A stretch of 64,000 nt of DNA. Source: VRUE01 sp963816785 (GTDB lineage: Bacteria; Actinomycetota; Thermoleophilia; Solirubrobacterales; 70-9). How positions within the stretch are numbered: the stretch's first letter is position 1; the number at the start of each line of letters is the position of its first letter. Under the pieces are notes generated by a model. The model was not told the DNA's origin. It saw only the letters and a program-made list of their open reading frames with translations, and made no database searches. The DNA lies in contig CAWFLL010000002.1 in the NCBI GenBank assembly GCA_963816785.1, positions 558,001-622,000 of the forward strand. Direction: 5' to 3'. Positions 1 to 9,888 of this stretch are shown here, piece after piece. The translations under genes and the position numbers were made by a program.

Positions 1-1
1 G

Positions 2-307
2 GCGCGTGGGTATCTGGAGCGGCTCTCGGGTCGCCCGCACGAGGTGTTGAGTGGGCTCGTCGTCCTTGCCGCAGGCGAGGAGCGGAGCGGCCTCGAGCGG
101 ACGACGGTCGTCTTCAGGGAGCTCGACGAGGCCGCGAAGGATCGCTACGTCAGCTTCGGGGAGTGGCGAGGCCGCTCCGGCGGTTACGCGATCCAGACGC
201 TCGGGTCGACCCTGGTCGCGCGGATCGAGGGAAGCGTCTCGAACGTGGTCGGGCTGCCGGTCGGGCTCCTGTTCGAGCTGGCGCCCGAATTGTTCCGAGC
301 TGACTGA
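2..307 (+). CDS. maf: Maf-family nucleotide pyrophosphatase, 3' part
   Basis: This is the last 101 codons of a Maf-like protein; the 5' part lies before the window. The family hydrolyses non-canonical nucleoside triphosphates and was first described as a septum-formation inhibitor. The visible part reads YLERLSGRPHEVLSGL, then GEWRGRSGGYAIQ and VSNVVGLPVGLLFEL, which are the conserved C-terminal Maf blocks. The frame is open from base 2, so the GTG at 44 is only an internal codon. Its place just before mreB is common in bacteria, where maf often leads the rod-shape cluster. A weak hairpin (323-335) and no obvious promoter lie in the 57 bases before mreB. Confidence 0.85.
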   Translation, partial: ARGYLERLSGRPHEVLSGLVVLAAGEERSGLERTTVVFRELDEAAKDRYVSFGEWRGRSGGYAIQTLGSTLVARIEGSVSNVVGLPVGLLFELAPELFRAD

Positions 308-364
308 CCTGCAGGGCAATTCCCCAGCATCTGGGATGATTGCCCGAAGCTTCACAATCAACGC

Positions 365-1415
365 ATGGGCGTATTCAGCAATCTCACCGGATTCGGCGGC
401 CGCGACATGGCAGTCGACCTCGGCACCGCAAACACGCTGGTCTACGTGCGCGGCCGCGGCATCGTGCTCTCCGAGCCCTCGGTCGTGGCGATCGACTCGC
501 GCAACGGGCAGGTCCATGCGGTCGGCGTCGAAGCGAAGCGGATGCTGGGGCGCACGCCGGGCACGATCACCGCGATCCGCCCGCTCAAGGACGGCGTGAT
601 CGCCGACTTCGACGTGACCGAGCAGATGCTGCGCCACTTCATCAAGCGCGTCCACTCCAACCGCTTCGCCCATCCGCGGGTCGTCGTCTGCGTCCCCTCC
701 GGCGTCACCGGGGTCGAGAAGCGGGCGGTCGAGGAGGCCTGCCTCTCGGCCGGGGCGCGCAAGGCATTCCTGATCGAGGAGCCGATGGCGGCGGCGATCG
801 GCGCGGGCCTGCCGGTGGCCGAGCCGACCGGATCGCTGATCGTCGACGTCGGCGGCGGCACGACCGAGGTCGCGGTGATCTCGCTCGGCGGGATAGTCGT
901 CTCGGAATCGATCAGGGTCGGCGGCGACGAGCTCGACGAGGCGATCGTCAACCACTGCAGGCAGAAATACAAACTGGCGGTCGGGACCCAGACGGCGGAG
1001 GAGGTCAAGGTCGAGGCGGGCTCGGCCTCGCCGCTCTCCGAGGAGGTCGAGGTCGAGATCCGCGGCCGCGATCTCGTCTCCGGCCTGCCGAAGACGATCA
1101 CCCTCGGATCGGCCGAGGTTCGCGACGCGCTCGAGGAACCGATCGGCCACATCCTCGACGCGGTCAAGGACACCCTCGATCGCACCCCGCCGGAGCTCGC
1201 CGGCGACATCATGGACAGGGGGATCACCCTGGCCGGGGGGCGGCGCCCTCCTGCAAGGACTCGAACAACGCCTGCGGGACGAGTGCCAGATGCCATGCCA
1301 ACTGGCAGAGTCACCGCTTACGTGCGTGGCGGTCGGCTCCGGCCTCTCATTGGAGGAGTTCGAGACGATCCACCGCGCCAGCAAGATGAACTCGGGGGCG
1401 GCACGCTATGCCTAG
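365..1415 (+). CDS. mreB: Rod-shape-determining protein MreB (one apparent frameshift)
   Basis: MreB is a bacterial actin that polymerises under the inner membrane and guides sidewall peptidoglycan synthesis. The phosphate-1 loop DLGTANTLVYV (from residue 18), the IVDVGGGTTEVAV phosphate-2 loop and the DIMDRGITLAGGG block are clear. The reading frame breaks in a run of six G at 1235-1240. Removing one G restores GGALLQGLEQRLRDE through FETIHRASKMNSGAARYA and a TAG at 1413-1415, giving 349 residues, a normal MreB length. Without the correction the frame runs to 1441 with an unrelated tail. As the gene is essential in rods, I treat this as a homopolymer error. It starts the mreBCD-mrdA-rodA operon. 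Confidence 0.9.
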
Positions 1416-1450
1416 CGGCCGCCCGCAACCAACGGACTTAAGGCTGTTTC

Positions 1451-2307
1451 GTGTATCGCAAACAAGTACGCCGCCGTAGGGCGGTCCTGACGCTTCTGAT
1501 CCTCGGCTCATTCCTGCTCCTGACGATCACCTACGGGCAGGGCTCGGGCAGCATCCAGGACGGCGTCAGCACGATCTTCAGCCCGCTGAGGGGGTCGCCG
1601 ACCGGGCGCTGAAGCCTGCCCGCGACCTGGTCGGCTGGTTCGACAAGACATTCGAAGCCCGCGGCGAGAACAGCCGCCTCAACGACGAACTGGCGCAGGC
1701 GCCGGGTCCAGGCGGTGGCCGGCCAGGAGGCGCTGCAGGAGAACGCGCAGCTGCGCAAGCTGCTCGCAGCTGGATCGCGACCCCGTCATCGCCGACCTCG
1801 GCCTTCGAGCCGGTGACCGGCCGGGTGATCGCCCGCTCCCCGACCGTCTGGCATTCGACGGTCACGATCGACCTCGGCAGCGGCGACGGCGTCGTCGTCG
1901 ACGACCCGGTGATCAGCGGCGACGGCGTGGTCGGGCAGGTGCTCGGCCGTGCAGTCCGACTCCGCCCAGGTGACGCTGATCACCGACCACGCCAGCGCCG
2001 TCTCCGCCAAGGTGCTGCCCGGGGGCGTCCAGGGAGTGATCCGGCCCGACGTCGGCGACCCGGAGGACCTGGTCCTCGACTTCATCGACTCGACCAAGAG
2101 AGTCGACGTCGGGCAGACCGTGGCCACCTCCGGCTGGCGCGCCCAGGGCCTCGCCTCGCTGTTCCCGCCCGGCATGCCGGTGGGCGAGGTGGTGCGGCGC
2201 CTCGATACGTCGAGCAGGAGGCGAGCCAGCAGGTCCACGTGCGACCATACGCCGACATCGCCAACCTCGACCTCGTGCAGGTGCTGACCGGGGGGTCCCG
2301 TCGATGA
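1451..2307 (+). CDS. mreC: Cell-shape protein MreC (several apparent frameshifts)
   Basis: MreC is a membrane-anchored periplasmic scaffold of the elongasome. The start is GTG at 1451 (VYRKQVRRRRAVL), followed by one membrane segment (LTLLILGSFLLLTITYG). After a coiled coil rich in RLNDELAQ and ENAQLRKLL comes the beta-barrel region, with VTGRVIARSPTVWHSTVTID, GDGVVVDDPVISGDGVVGQV and VTLITDHASAVSAKV. These blocks lie in different frames, with breaks near 1590, 1700, 1770, 1945 and 2205. The final block EASQQVHVRPYADIANLD ends at TGA 2305-2307, which overlaps the mreD start as ATGA. The order of blocks fits one intact MreC of about 285 residues, so the breaks are probably sequence errors. Confidence 0.82.
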
Positions 2308-2860
2308 TCGTCACGCCGAAGATCTTCGCCCGCCTCGTCGCGATCGCGATCCTCGTCGTCCTGCTCCAGCTCTCCTTCTTCTCCCGGGTGACCTTGCTCC
2401 ACACCAGCGCCGACATCCTGCCAGCGTTCGTCGTCGTCGCTCGGCCTGCTCGGCGGCAGCATGACCGGTGCCGTCGCCGGGCTTCTCGATCGGCTTCCTG
2501 GTCGACTGCCTGCTGGTCGCGCACGCTCGGCGGCTGACCTCGCTCGTCCTGCTCGCCGTCGGCTACCTCGCCGGCCTCTTCCGCGAACGCTTCGACATCC
2601 ACAGCGCCCTGGTGCCGCCGTTGCTCTGCATGGGGCTGACCCTGTTCGCCGAGCTCGGCTTCGCCGCTCGTGCAGGTCACGCTCGGCGTCGACGCCCCGG
2701 TCAGCCTCGCTGATCGTCCGCGACATGCTGCTGAAGAGCATCTACGCCTTCTTCCTCGGCCTGGCCGCTGTACTTCGGGCTGCGCGTCGCGCTCCGCGCC
2801 GCGTTGGTCGAGGAGCCGCGCATCGATCGGCGACGCCAGCCGACCGTGCTGGGAACCTGA
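2304..2860 (+). CDS. mreD: Cell-shape membrane protein MreD (several apparent frameshifts)
   Basis: MreD is a small multi-pass membrane partner of MreC. It begins at ATG 2304, overlapping the mreC stop. Hydrophobic segments follow in three frames: RLVAIAILVVLLQLSFF, then GGSMTGAVAG and FSIGFLVDCLLVA, TSLVLLAVGYLAGLFRERF, SALVPPLLCMGLTLFAELGF and LLKSIYAFFLGLA. Frame changes are needed near 2435, 2475, 2525, 2665, 2700 and 2770. The reconstructed gene ends at TGA 2858-2860 after ALVEEPRIDRRRQPTVLGT, about 185 residues, a usual MreD length. Sequence identity in this family is low, so the call rests on position between mreC and mrdA plus the membrane topology. Confidence 0.75.
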
Positions 2861-2864
2861 GTCG

Positions 2865-4734
2865 ATGTACTGGCGCTCTGAGGAACGCGGCCCGCCGATG
2901 AACAACCGCCTGGCGCTGCGGTCGCGCTGTTCGGCGCCGTCGCCCTGGCCCTGTTCGCGGCGCTCTTCTTCCGCCTCTGGTTCCTGCAGATCCTCAACGG
3001 CGAGGAATACCTCGCCGAGGCGAGGAACAACCGCACCCGCGAGTTCCGGGTCAGCGCGCCGCGCGGCTCGGTTCTCGATCGCGACGGCGAGGTGCTGGTC
3101 GACAACCGGACCAGCCTGGCGCTCCAGATCGACCCCAACAAGCTGCCGCCGGAGCGGCGCCAGCGGCGCGCCGAGCTGGCGCAGCTCGCGGAGTTGACCC
3201 ACGCCTCGCCGGACCGGGTTCGCCAGACGGTCCACGAGGGGACCCTGCGGGCGCCAGGCGCGCCGGTGACCCTGCGCCGCGACGTCGGCCATTACCTCGT
3301 CTACTACCTGCAGGAGAACCAGGACCGCTTCCGCGGGGTCACGGTGCAGCGGGTCTTCGTCCGCCGCTACCCGCACGGGAACGCTCGCCGCCCACATCCT
3401 CGGCAACGTCGGCGAGGTGTCCGAAGAACAGCTCAAGGAACCCAAGTACCGCGGCCTCGAGCCGGGCGACGAGATCGGCCAGGACGGGGTCGAGTACACC
3501 TATGACCGCTTCCTGCGAGGCCGGGCCGGCATCACGCGCCTCCAGGTCGATGCGTTCGGGCAGCCGACCTCGGACGGGCAGCTCCTCTCCAAGCCGCCGG
3601 TCCCCGGCGACAACCTGAAGCTCTCGATCGACTCCGACGTGCAGGAAGCCGGCGAAGCGGCGATGGCGTCGTTCGGCCTGCGCGGGGGCTTCGTCACGAT
3701 GGACGTCCACACCGGCGAAATCCTCGCCCTCGGCTCATACCCGACATTCGAACCGTCCGTATTCACGAGGCCGATGACCCAGACACAGGTCAACGCACTC
3801 TACCGCGATCAGGTTCTGGCGCCGCTGACCGACCGTGCGATCGCAGGGCTCTATCCGACCGGATCCACCTTCAAGCCGATAACGGCGATCGCGGCGCTTG
3901 AAGGCGGCCACGTGACGCCGAGCGAGGTGATCTACGACCCCGGCCAGCTGGTCGTCGGCGAACAGGTCTTCACGAACGCCGGAGAAGCGGCCAACGGGTC
4001 GGTCAGCCTGGTGACCGCGCTGGAAGTGTCCTCGGACGTCTTCTTCTACACGCTGGGCTTGCGGATGTGGGACACCGGCGACCTGCAGCATTGGGCGCAC
4101 GCTCTGGGCATCGGCAGGCCGACCGGCATCGATCTGCCCGGCGCCGCCGAAGGGCTGCTGCCTTCCCAGCACTGGCGCAACCACCTGTACGCAGAAGGCG
4201 AAACCGACCGGCCCTGGTCCGCCGGCGACAACGTGCAGCTCGCCACGGGGCAAGGCGATCTGCAGACCAACCCGCTGCAGATGGCCATCGCCTACGCGGC
4301 GATCGCCAACGGCGGCACGATCGTCACGCCCCACGTCGGCCTGGAGGTCGACGATGCGGCCGGCCGCGTTCTCGCCGAATTCGACCCCGGTGCCCGTCGC
4401 CACGTTCGGATGGACGCCGAATACCGGGAAGACGATCCTCGAAGGGCTGCACGACGCCGCGCAGAACGGGAGCGGGACGTCGTTCGACGTCTTCGGCAAC
4501 TTCCCGATCCCCGTGGCGGGTAAGACCGGAACCGCCCAGCGTCCCCCGTACGAAGACCAATCGTGGTACGGAGTGCTCGCCCCGTATCCGGATCCGCGTA
4601 TCGTCACCTTCGTGACGATGGAGGAAGGCGGATTCGGCGCCGAAGCGGCGGCGCCCGCGGCAAGGACGATCTTGGAAGCGTATTTCGCGAACCAACTCTC
4701 GGAAGGCTCCGCTCCCGAAGAAGGCGAAGGCTGA
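2865..4734 (+). CDS. mrdA: Penicillin-binding protein 2, elongasome transpeptidase (three apparent frameshifts)
   Basis: PBP2 cross-links new sidewall peptidoglycan together with RodA. Starts are ATG 2865 or 2898. An N-terminal membrane anchor (AVALALFAALFFRLWFLQIL) is followed by the dimerisation domain with SAPRGSVLDRDGEVLVDN. The transpeptidase motifs are STFK (catalytic Ser codon at 3864), SSD in EVSSDVFFYTLG, and KTG at 4522 in VAGKTGTAQ. Frame changes near 2920, 3372 and 4390 split the gene into four readable pieces that align end to end as one PBP2 of about 620 residues. SxD in place of SxN is common in this branch. The TGA at 4732-4734 shares a base with the rodA ATG. Confidence 0.88.
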
Positions 4735-5930
4735 TGTACGCGACCCGCGCCCGCCGCGCCCACCCCGAGCCGTTCACCGTGCGGCCGGGCATCGCCGAGC
4801 GCCTCGGCCTGCCCTACATGGACGCCACCCTCGGCCTCTCGGCTGTCGCTCTCGCCCTGATCAGCGTCTACACCCTCGATCACGCAACCGCCCAGGACGT
4901 GCCCGGCAGCCCCGGCTACTACGTCGACCGCCAGGCGATCTACGCCGTCCTCGGCCTGATCGGGATGTACCTGCTCGCCCGGATCGACTACTCGCGCTTC
5001 CGCGAGCTTCGGGTCGGCATCTACACCTTCCTCTGCGCGACCGTCACGCTCGTCCTGCTCTTCGGCTTCGCCGCCCGCGGCTCGCGGCGCGCCTTCGACC
5101 TTCCCTTCTTCAGCTTCCAGCCATCGGAGCTCGGCAAGCTCCTGCTCGTGCTTGCGCTTGCCGGCTTTGTCATCGATGGCGCCCGGCGAGGCTCGCCATG
5201 GCAGCGCACGGTGCGCTACCTGTGCCTCGGCCTCGCCCCGGCTGCGCTCGTATTCATGCAGCCCGACCTCGGCACCTCGTTGGTGTTCGGGGCAATCACC
5301 CTCGCCGTGATGTACGTGGGGGGCGTCCGCTGGACGCACCTCGCGGCGATCGGCGGGGTGCTGGTGGCACTCATCGCAGTGGTCCTCGTCGTCGCTCCCA
5401 CAGTGGGAGCGCCGATCCTGAAGGGGTACCAGAAAGAGAGGCTTACCTCCTTCCTCAACCCCAGCGAGGACCCCAGCGACGCGGGCTACCAGCAGAACCA
5501 GGGCATGATCGCCATCGGATCCGGTCAGGAGACCGGCCGCGGCGAAAGTGCCACCCAGACGCGGCTCGACTTCGTTCCCGAGCGGCACACCGACTTCATC
5601 TTCGCGGTGATCGGTGAGCGCTACGGGTTTGGGGGCGCCGCGTTGGTCCTATCCCTCTACGCCCTGCTGATCTGGCGGGCGCTGCGGATCGTGACACTCT
5701 CGAAGAACTCGTACGGGATTCTCGTGGCCGGCGGAATCGCCGCCATGCTCCTCTTCCAGGTCTTCGTCAACGTGGGGATGAACCTCGGGATCATGCCGAT
5801 CACCGGAATTCCCCTGCCACTGCTGAGCTACGGGGGTTCCTCCGTGCTCGCGACTTTTCTCGCGGTGGGAGTGCTGCAGAGCATCCATACGCAAGCGCGC
5901 CTCAGTCAGAAAGGCAGGTTCGCCTGGTGA
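4734..5930 (+). CDS. rodA: RodA, SEDS-family peptidoglycan glycosyltransferase
   Basis: RodA polymerises lipid II into glycan strands in the elongasome. The 398-residue product has about ten membrane segments and SEDS hallmarks: FQPSELGKLLLVL, MQPDLGTSLVFG (with the conserved Asp), a long outside loop with RLTSFLNPSEDPSDAGYQQNQGMIAIGSG, and the C-terminal block TGIPLPLLSYGGSSVL. FVPERHTDFIFAVIGE is typical of RodA/FtsW. The start ATG overlaps the mrdA stop by one base (TGATG), so the pair is translationally coupled, as in many rod operons. The gene is intact, unlike the four upstream genes. Confidence 0.95.
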   Translation: MYATRARRAHPEPFTVRPGIAERLGLPYMDATLGLSAVALALISVYTLDHATAQDVPGSPGYYVDRQAIYAVLGLIGMYLLARIDYSRFRELRVGIYTFLCATVTLVLLFGFAARGSRRAFDLPFFSFQPSELGKLLLVLALAGFVIDGARRGSPWQRTVRYLCLGLAPAALVFMQPDLGTSLVFGAITLAVMYVGGVRWTHLAAIGGVLVALIAVVLVVAPTVGAPILKGYQKERLTSFLNPSEDPSDAGYQQNQGMIAIGSGQETGRGESATQTRLDFVPERHTDFIFAVIGERYGFGGAALVLSLYALLIWRALRIVTLSKNSYGILVAGGIAAMLLFQVFVNVGMNLGIMPITGIPLPLLSYGGSSVLATFLAVGVLQSIHTQARLSQKGRFAW

Positions 5931-5978
5931 CCTGAGAGGGAGCCGGGCGATGCGTACCTATCTGAACTGAGCTAACTG

Positions 5979-7814
5979 ATGAAAAAAACAATTCTGGTGT
6001 CCGCCGATCGCGGCGAGACACGTGTCGCCGTCCTCGAGTCGAAGAGGAAGGGCGGCCAACGAGACGTTGCGGAGCTCTACATCGAGCGCCGCGGCCGACG
6101 ATCGATCGTCGGCAACATCTACAAAGGCAAGGTCGACAACGTCCTGCCCGGCATGGAGGCGGCCTTCGTCGACATCGGGCTGGAGCGCAACGGGTTCCTC
6201 CACGTCGACGAGATCGTCCTGCCGAGCGGTGAGCAGGCGCCGAGAAGGGGTCGCGGCAGCGGCCGCCGGATCAGCGAGCTGCTGAAGTCCGGCCAGGAGA
6301 TCGTCGTCCAGGTCGTCAAGGACCCGCTGAAGTCGAAGGGCGCCCGGCTCTCGATGAACATCTCGATCGCCGGCCGCTACCTGGTCTATGCCCCGCAGGG
6401 GGGCGGTGTCGGCGTCAGCAGGCGGCTCTCCGAATCGGAGCGCGACCGGCTGCGCAAGATGGTCGATCGCACCTACAAGGGCCCGGGCGGGCTGATCGTC
6501 CGCACCGCGGCGCACGGAGCGAAAAAATCCGACTTCGTGCGGGAGATCGGGTACCTGCACAAACTGAACGAGGTGCTGCAGCGGCGCACCGAGCAGACCA
6601 AGGCTCCTGGGCTCGTCTTCCAGGAGGCCGACCTGCCCGTCAGGGTCCTGCGCGACGTCTTCCTCAGCGACTTCGAAGCGGCGATCATCGACTCGCCGAA
6701 GCAGCTCGAACGGGTCACCGGCTTCTTCCAGCGCACCGCGCCGGAGCTGGTCGAGAAGGTCGAGCTGTACGAGGGCAGGAAGCCGCTGCTCGAGAAATGG
6801 GGGGTCGACAAGGAGATCGACTCGACCCTGGACCGGCGCGTCGACCTTCCCTCCGGCGGCTACCTCGTGATCGACTACGCCGAGGCGCTGACGGTGATCG
6901 ACGTCAACAGCGGCAGCTTCACGGGCCGCGGCAAAGGCGGCCTCGAGGAGACGATCACCCGTGTCAACACCGAGGCCGCCGAGGAGGCTGTCCGGCAGCT
7001 GAGGCTGCGCGACATCGGCGGGATCATCGTCATCGACTTCATCGACATGGCGCGCGCGAGGAACCGCGACAAAGTTCTGAAAACGCTTCGGAAAGCGCTC
7101 GACACCGACAAGTCGAAGAGCTACGTGGTCGAGGTCTCGCCCCTCGGGCTGGTCGAGATGACGCGCCAGAACATCACCGACGGGGTCCGCGAGATCCTGA
7201 CCGCGCCGTGCCCGACCTGCGACGGCGAGGGGGTCGTCCTCTCCGCCGAGACCGTGGCGTTGGAGGGCCTGCGGAAGATGCGCGAGATCGCCGCCGGCGA
7301 CGGCGAGGCGTTCCTGCTGCGGGTCAACCCGAAGGTCGCCGCCGAGCTGATGGGCCGCGACAGCGGCCTCGCCGAGCTGGAGGCGGAGACCGGCAAGCAG
7401 TTCCATTTCGAGGGCGGTGACGCGCTCCCGATCGCCACCTTCGAGCTGGTCGAATCGGGCAGCACGGAGGAGATCGAGGAGCGGGCGCTGCCGTTCAAGG
7501 TCGGCGAGGAGGTGCTGGTCAAGATCGAGGAGCCGCACATGTACAACCCCGACGACGCGGTGGCCCGCATCGACTCCTACATCGTCAGCGTCAGCGGCGG
7601 TGGCCGCTTCATCGGCGAGCGGAAACTGGTGCGGATCGACCGCGTCGAGCGCGCCGCCGCGGTCGCCTCGTTGCCGGGGGCGGAGGCGACCAACGGGGGC
7701 GGAGGCGAAGAGGACGACTCCAGGCTAGAATCTCCCGCCTCGCGCAGTAGCCGTCGTGGCCGCCAAGGCGGTCCTGGTCGGTCGCGCTCCACCAAGAGCG
7801 GCAAGGACGAATGA
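5979..7814 (+). CDS. rng: Ribonuclease E/G with C-terminal TRAM-like domain
   Basis: This endoribonuclease processes rRNA and decays mRNA. The 611-residue protein has the S1/5'-sensor region (GNIYKGKVDNVLPGMEAAFVDIG at about 46-68), the DNase-I-like catalytic part with metal-binding VIDVNSG (308-310) and DFIDMARA (353-356), and the zinc-link CPTC (410-413). After the small domain, residues about 480-550 (FKVGEEVLVKIEE to FIGERKLVRIDRVERA) look like a TRAM RNA-binding fold, and a basic, disordered tail follows. There is no long E. coli-type degradosome scaffold. Its ATGA overlap with rplU and the rng-rplU-rpmA order are widely conserved. The start lies 48 bases after rodA. Confidence 0.93.
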   Translation: MKKTILVSADRGETRVAVLESKRKGGQRDVAELYIERRGRRSIVGNIYKGKVDNVLPGMEAAFVDIGLERNGFLHVDEIVLPSGEQAPRRGRGSGRRISELLKSGQEIVVQVVKDPLKSKGARLSMNISIAGRYLVYAPQGGGVGVSRRLSESERDRLRKMVDRTYKGPGGLIVRTAAHGAKKSDFVREIGYLHKLNEVLQRRTEQTKAPGLVFQEADLPVRVLRDVFLSDFEAAIIDSPKQLERVTGFFQRTAPELVEKVELYEGRKPLLEKWGVDKEIDSTLDRRVDLPSGGYLVIDYAEALTVIDVNSGSFTGRGKGGLEETITRVNTEAAEEAVRQLRLRDIGGIIVIDFIDMARARNRDKVLKTLRKALDTDKSKSYVVEVSPLGLVEMTRQNITDGVREILTAPCPTCDGEGVVLSAETVALEGLRKMREIAAGDGEAFLLRVNPKVAAELMGRDSGLAELEAETGKQFHFEGGDALPIATFELVESGSTEEIEERALPFKVGEEVLVKIEEPHMYNPDDAVARIDSYIVSVSGGGRFIGERKLVRIDRVERAAAVASLPGAEATNGGGGEEDDSRLESPASRSSRRGRQGGPGRSRSTKSGKDE

Positions 7815-8245
7815 GCACGTACGCGGTCATAGAGAGCGGCGGCAAGCAGTACCGGGTCGAGAAGGGCACGTCGGTGCTCGTCGACCGCCTCAGCGCCGAG
7901 CAGGGCGACAAGGTCGCCCTGCGAGCCGTGATGTTCCGCGACAAGGAGGTGATCGCGGAGCCGAAGGAGCTCGAGAAGGTGAAGGTCGAGGCGACGGTCG
8001 CCGAGCATCTGCGGGGGCCGAAGGTGAAGGTCTTCAAATACAAGCCGAAGAAGGGCTACCGCAGGCGCGCCGGCCACCGCTCCGAGCTGACCAGGCTCGA
8101 GGTGACCGAGCTGAAACTGCTGACGAAAAAACCGGCGGCGAAAAAAGCGAAAGCAGAGAAAAAACCGGCGGAGAAAAGAACCAAAGCCGCGAAAAAACCG
8201 GCTGCTCGCAAACCTGCTGCTAAAAAGGACGACGATGGCTCATAA
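7811..8245 (+). CDS. rplU: Large ribosomal subunit protein bL21 with Lys/Ala-rich tail
   Basis: bL21 binds 23S rRNA. The first 100 residues are standard: TYAVIESGGKQYRVEKG, then GPKVKVFKYKPKKGYRRRAGHR. A tail of about 40 residues made of AAKK, AEKK and AARK units follows and makes the protein 144 residues instead of about 103. Such basic low-complexity tails occur on ribosomal proteins of high-GC actinobacteria. The tail is the most A-rich stretch nearby (8120-8230). The start ATG overlaps the rng stop (ATGA), and the 3' end overlaps rpmA by 11 bases. Confidence 0.96.
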   Translation: MSTYAVIESGGKQYRVEKGTSVLVDRLSAEQGDKVALRAVMFRDKEVIAEPKELEKVKVEATVAEHLRGPKVKVFKYKPKKGYRRRAGHRSELTRLEVTELKLLTKKPAAKKAKAEKKPAEKRTKAAKKPAARKPAAKKDDDGS

Positions 8246-8486
8246 GAAAGGACTCGGCTCAAGCCGCAACGGCCGCGACTCGAACCCCAAGATGCTTGGG
8301 GTGAAGATCTTTGCCGGCCAGCAGGTCTCCGGTGGGGAGATCATCGTGCGCCAGCGCGGGACGCGCTTCCGGCCCGGCGAGGGAACCGGCCTCGGGCGCG
8401 ACCACACGATCTTCGCCACCCGCGAGGGGACCGTCGAGTTCCGGCCTTCGCGCCGCGGTCGAACGATCTCGGTTCTCCAGGACTAG
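8235..8486 (+). CDS. rpmA: Large ribosomal subunit protein bL27
   Basis: bL27 sits near the peptidyl transferase centre and contacts the tRNA acceptor ends. The 83-residue product begins MAHKKGLGSSRNGRDSN, the mature-type N terminus without the Firmicute cleavable extension. It continues with GVKIFAGQQVSGGEIIVRQRGT and FRPGEGTGLGRDHTIFA. It overlaps rplU out of frame. A strong GC hairpin follows at 8493-8514. Confidence 0.97.
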   Translation: MAHKKGLGSSRNGRDSNPKMLGVKIFAGQQVSGGEIIVRQRGTRFRPGEGTGLGRDHTIFATREGTVEFRPSRRGRTISVLQD

Positions 8487-8492
8487 GCGGGT

Positions 8493-8514
8493 GGGAGGGG
8501 TCGGTGCCCCTCCC
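8493..8514 (+). terminator. GC hairpin after rpmA
   Basis: An 8-bp perfect stem GGGAGGGG / CCCCTCCC closes a 6-base loop seven bases after the rpmA stop. There is no U run, as is common in high-GC actinobacteria. It separates the rng-rplU-rpmA unit from obgE, which has its own promoter at 8566. Confidence 0.6.
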
Positions 8515-8565
8515 TCGCGCTAGCCAAAGGGATAGCAAGCGGGAGGGTGCCTGACCTTCTCTGTC

Positions 8566-8571
8566 TACCCT
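8566..8571 (+). promoter_or_regulatory. Predicted -10 box (TACCCT) of a leaderless obgE transcript
   Basis: TACCCT lies 7 bases before the obgE ATG, which places the transcription start at or next to the ATG. No convincing -35 box is seen. Confidence 0.5.
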
Positions 8572-8578
8572 CCTGCTG

Positions 8579-9868
8579 ATGGATGATCGGGCGAAGATTT
8601 GGGTCGAGGGTGGTGCCGGCGGGAACGGATGTGTGAGTTTCCGGCGGGAGGCGCACGTGCCCAGGGGCGGCCCCGACGGCGGCGATGGCGGCCACGGTGG
8701 GGACGTGGTCCTGGTCTGCGACGCGTCGAGGCGGGACCTCGGCGCGCTGCGTGGCAGCAAGCACTTCCGCGCGGCTCGCGGCGGGCACGGGCAAGGCGCG
8801 AACCGGCACGGCGCCCGCGGTGAGGACAGGGAGATCGCGGTCCCGGCGGGCACGCAGGCGGAGGCGGTGGACGGGAGCCGGGTCGACCTGGTCGAGCCCG
8901 GGCAGCGCGCGGTGGTGGCCCACGGCGGCCGCGGCGGCCACGGCAACCGGCGATTCGCGACCTCGACCAGGCAGGCACCGCGGTTCGCGGAGAAAGGGAC
9001 CGGGGGGCAGGAGGGCTGGATCGAGCTGCGGCTGAAGCTGCTCGCCGACGCCGGGCTGATCGGGCTCCCCAACGCGGGCAAGTCCTCGCTGCTTCGCAGG
9101 CTGACCCGCGCGACTCCGAAGGTGGGCGACTATCCGTTCACCACCGTCAGCCCCGCGCTGGGGACGATCGAGGACGAGGACCGCCAGGCGGTCCTGGCCG
9201 ACATCCCGGGCCTGATCGAGGGCGCGTCGCAGGGCGCCGGCCTCGGCCATGAGTTCCTCGCCCATGTCGAGCGCTGCGCGATGCTCGTCCACCTCGTCGA
9301 CCTGGCGCCGCTCGATGGCGACCCTTTCGCAAACCACGAGGCGGTGCGAAGCGAGCTGTCTTCTTACGGCGGCGGGCTGGACGATCTGCCGGAGCTGATC
9401 GTGCTCTCGAAGCGGGATCTGCTCACCGATGAGGAGGTCGAGGCGGCGCTCGCCGAGTGGGAGGAGCGGGTCGGCGATCGCGCCGTCGGGGTGATGGCCG
9501 TCTCCTCGGTGAGCGGAGAGGGCCTCGACGAGCTGAGGCGGCGGATCCTCGCCGAGCTCCCGCGGGAGGCCCCCGCCCGGTCCGAGGGCGACGCGGGCGC
9601 CGGCGAGTTTGAGGCCGAGCACCGCGTCTACCGCCCCGCCGGCGAGGGTGGGTACTCGATCGAGCGCGAGGGGGACGGCGGCTTCCGGGTCCTGGGGCGC
9701 GGCGTCGAGCTGCTGTTCGAGCGCCATGACCTCGCCAACGAGGAGGCGCTCGCCTACCTCGAGCAGCGCCTCAACGAGATCGGTGTGATCGCGGCCCTGC
9801 GGGCCGCCGGCTTCGAGCCCGGCGACGACGTCCGCGTCGGCGAGCACGAGTTCGAGCTCCACCCCTGA
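8579..9868 (+). CDS. obgE: GTPase ObgE/CgtA
   Basis: Obg is an essential GTPase that acts in 50S assembly and stress control. The 429-residue protein shows the three Obg parts. The Gly-rich Obg fold is residues 1-155 (WVEGGAGGNGCVSFRREAHVPRGG). The G domain has G1 GLPNAGKSS (162-170), G3 DIPGLIEGA and NKxD-like SKRD. The OCT domain lies near the C terminus (GGFRVLGRGVELLFERHDLANEEALAYLEQRLNEIGV region). The start is supported by the leaderless promoter just upstream and by absence of a Shine-Dalgarno sequence. It follows rplU-rpmA as in most bacteria. Confidence 0.96.
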   Translation: MDDRAKIWVEGGAGGNGCVSFRREAHVPRGGPDGGDGGHGGDVVLVCDASRRDLGALRGSKHFRAARGGHGQGANRHGARGEDREIAVPAGTQAEAVDGSRVDLVEPGQRAVVAHGGRGGHGNRRFATSTRQAPRFAEKGTGGQEGWIELRLKLLADAGLIGLPNAGKSSLLRRLTRATPKVGDYPFTTVSPALGTIEDEDRQAVLADIPGLIEGASQGAGLGHEFLAHVERCAMLVHLVDLAPLDGDPFANHEAVRSELSSYGGGLDDLPELIVLSKRDLLTDEEVEAALAEWEERVGDRAVGVMAVSSVSGEGLDELRRRILAELPREAPARSEGDAGAGEFEAEHRVYRPAGEGGYSIEREGDGGFRVLGRGVELLFERHDLANEEALAYLEQRLNEIGVIAALRAAGFEPGDDVRVGEHEFELHP

Positions 9869-9888
9869 GACGCGTCCCCGAGGCGCCG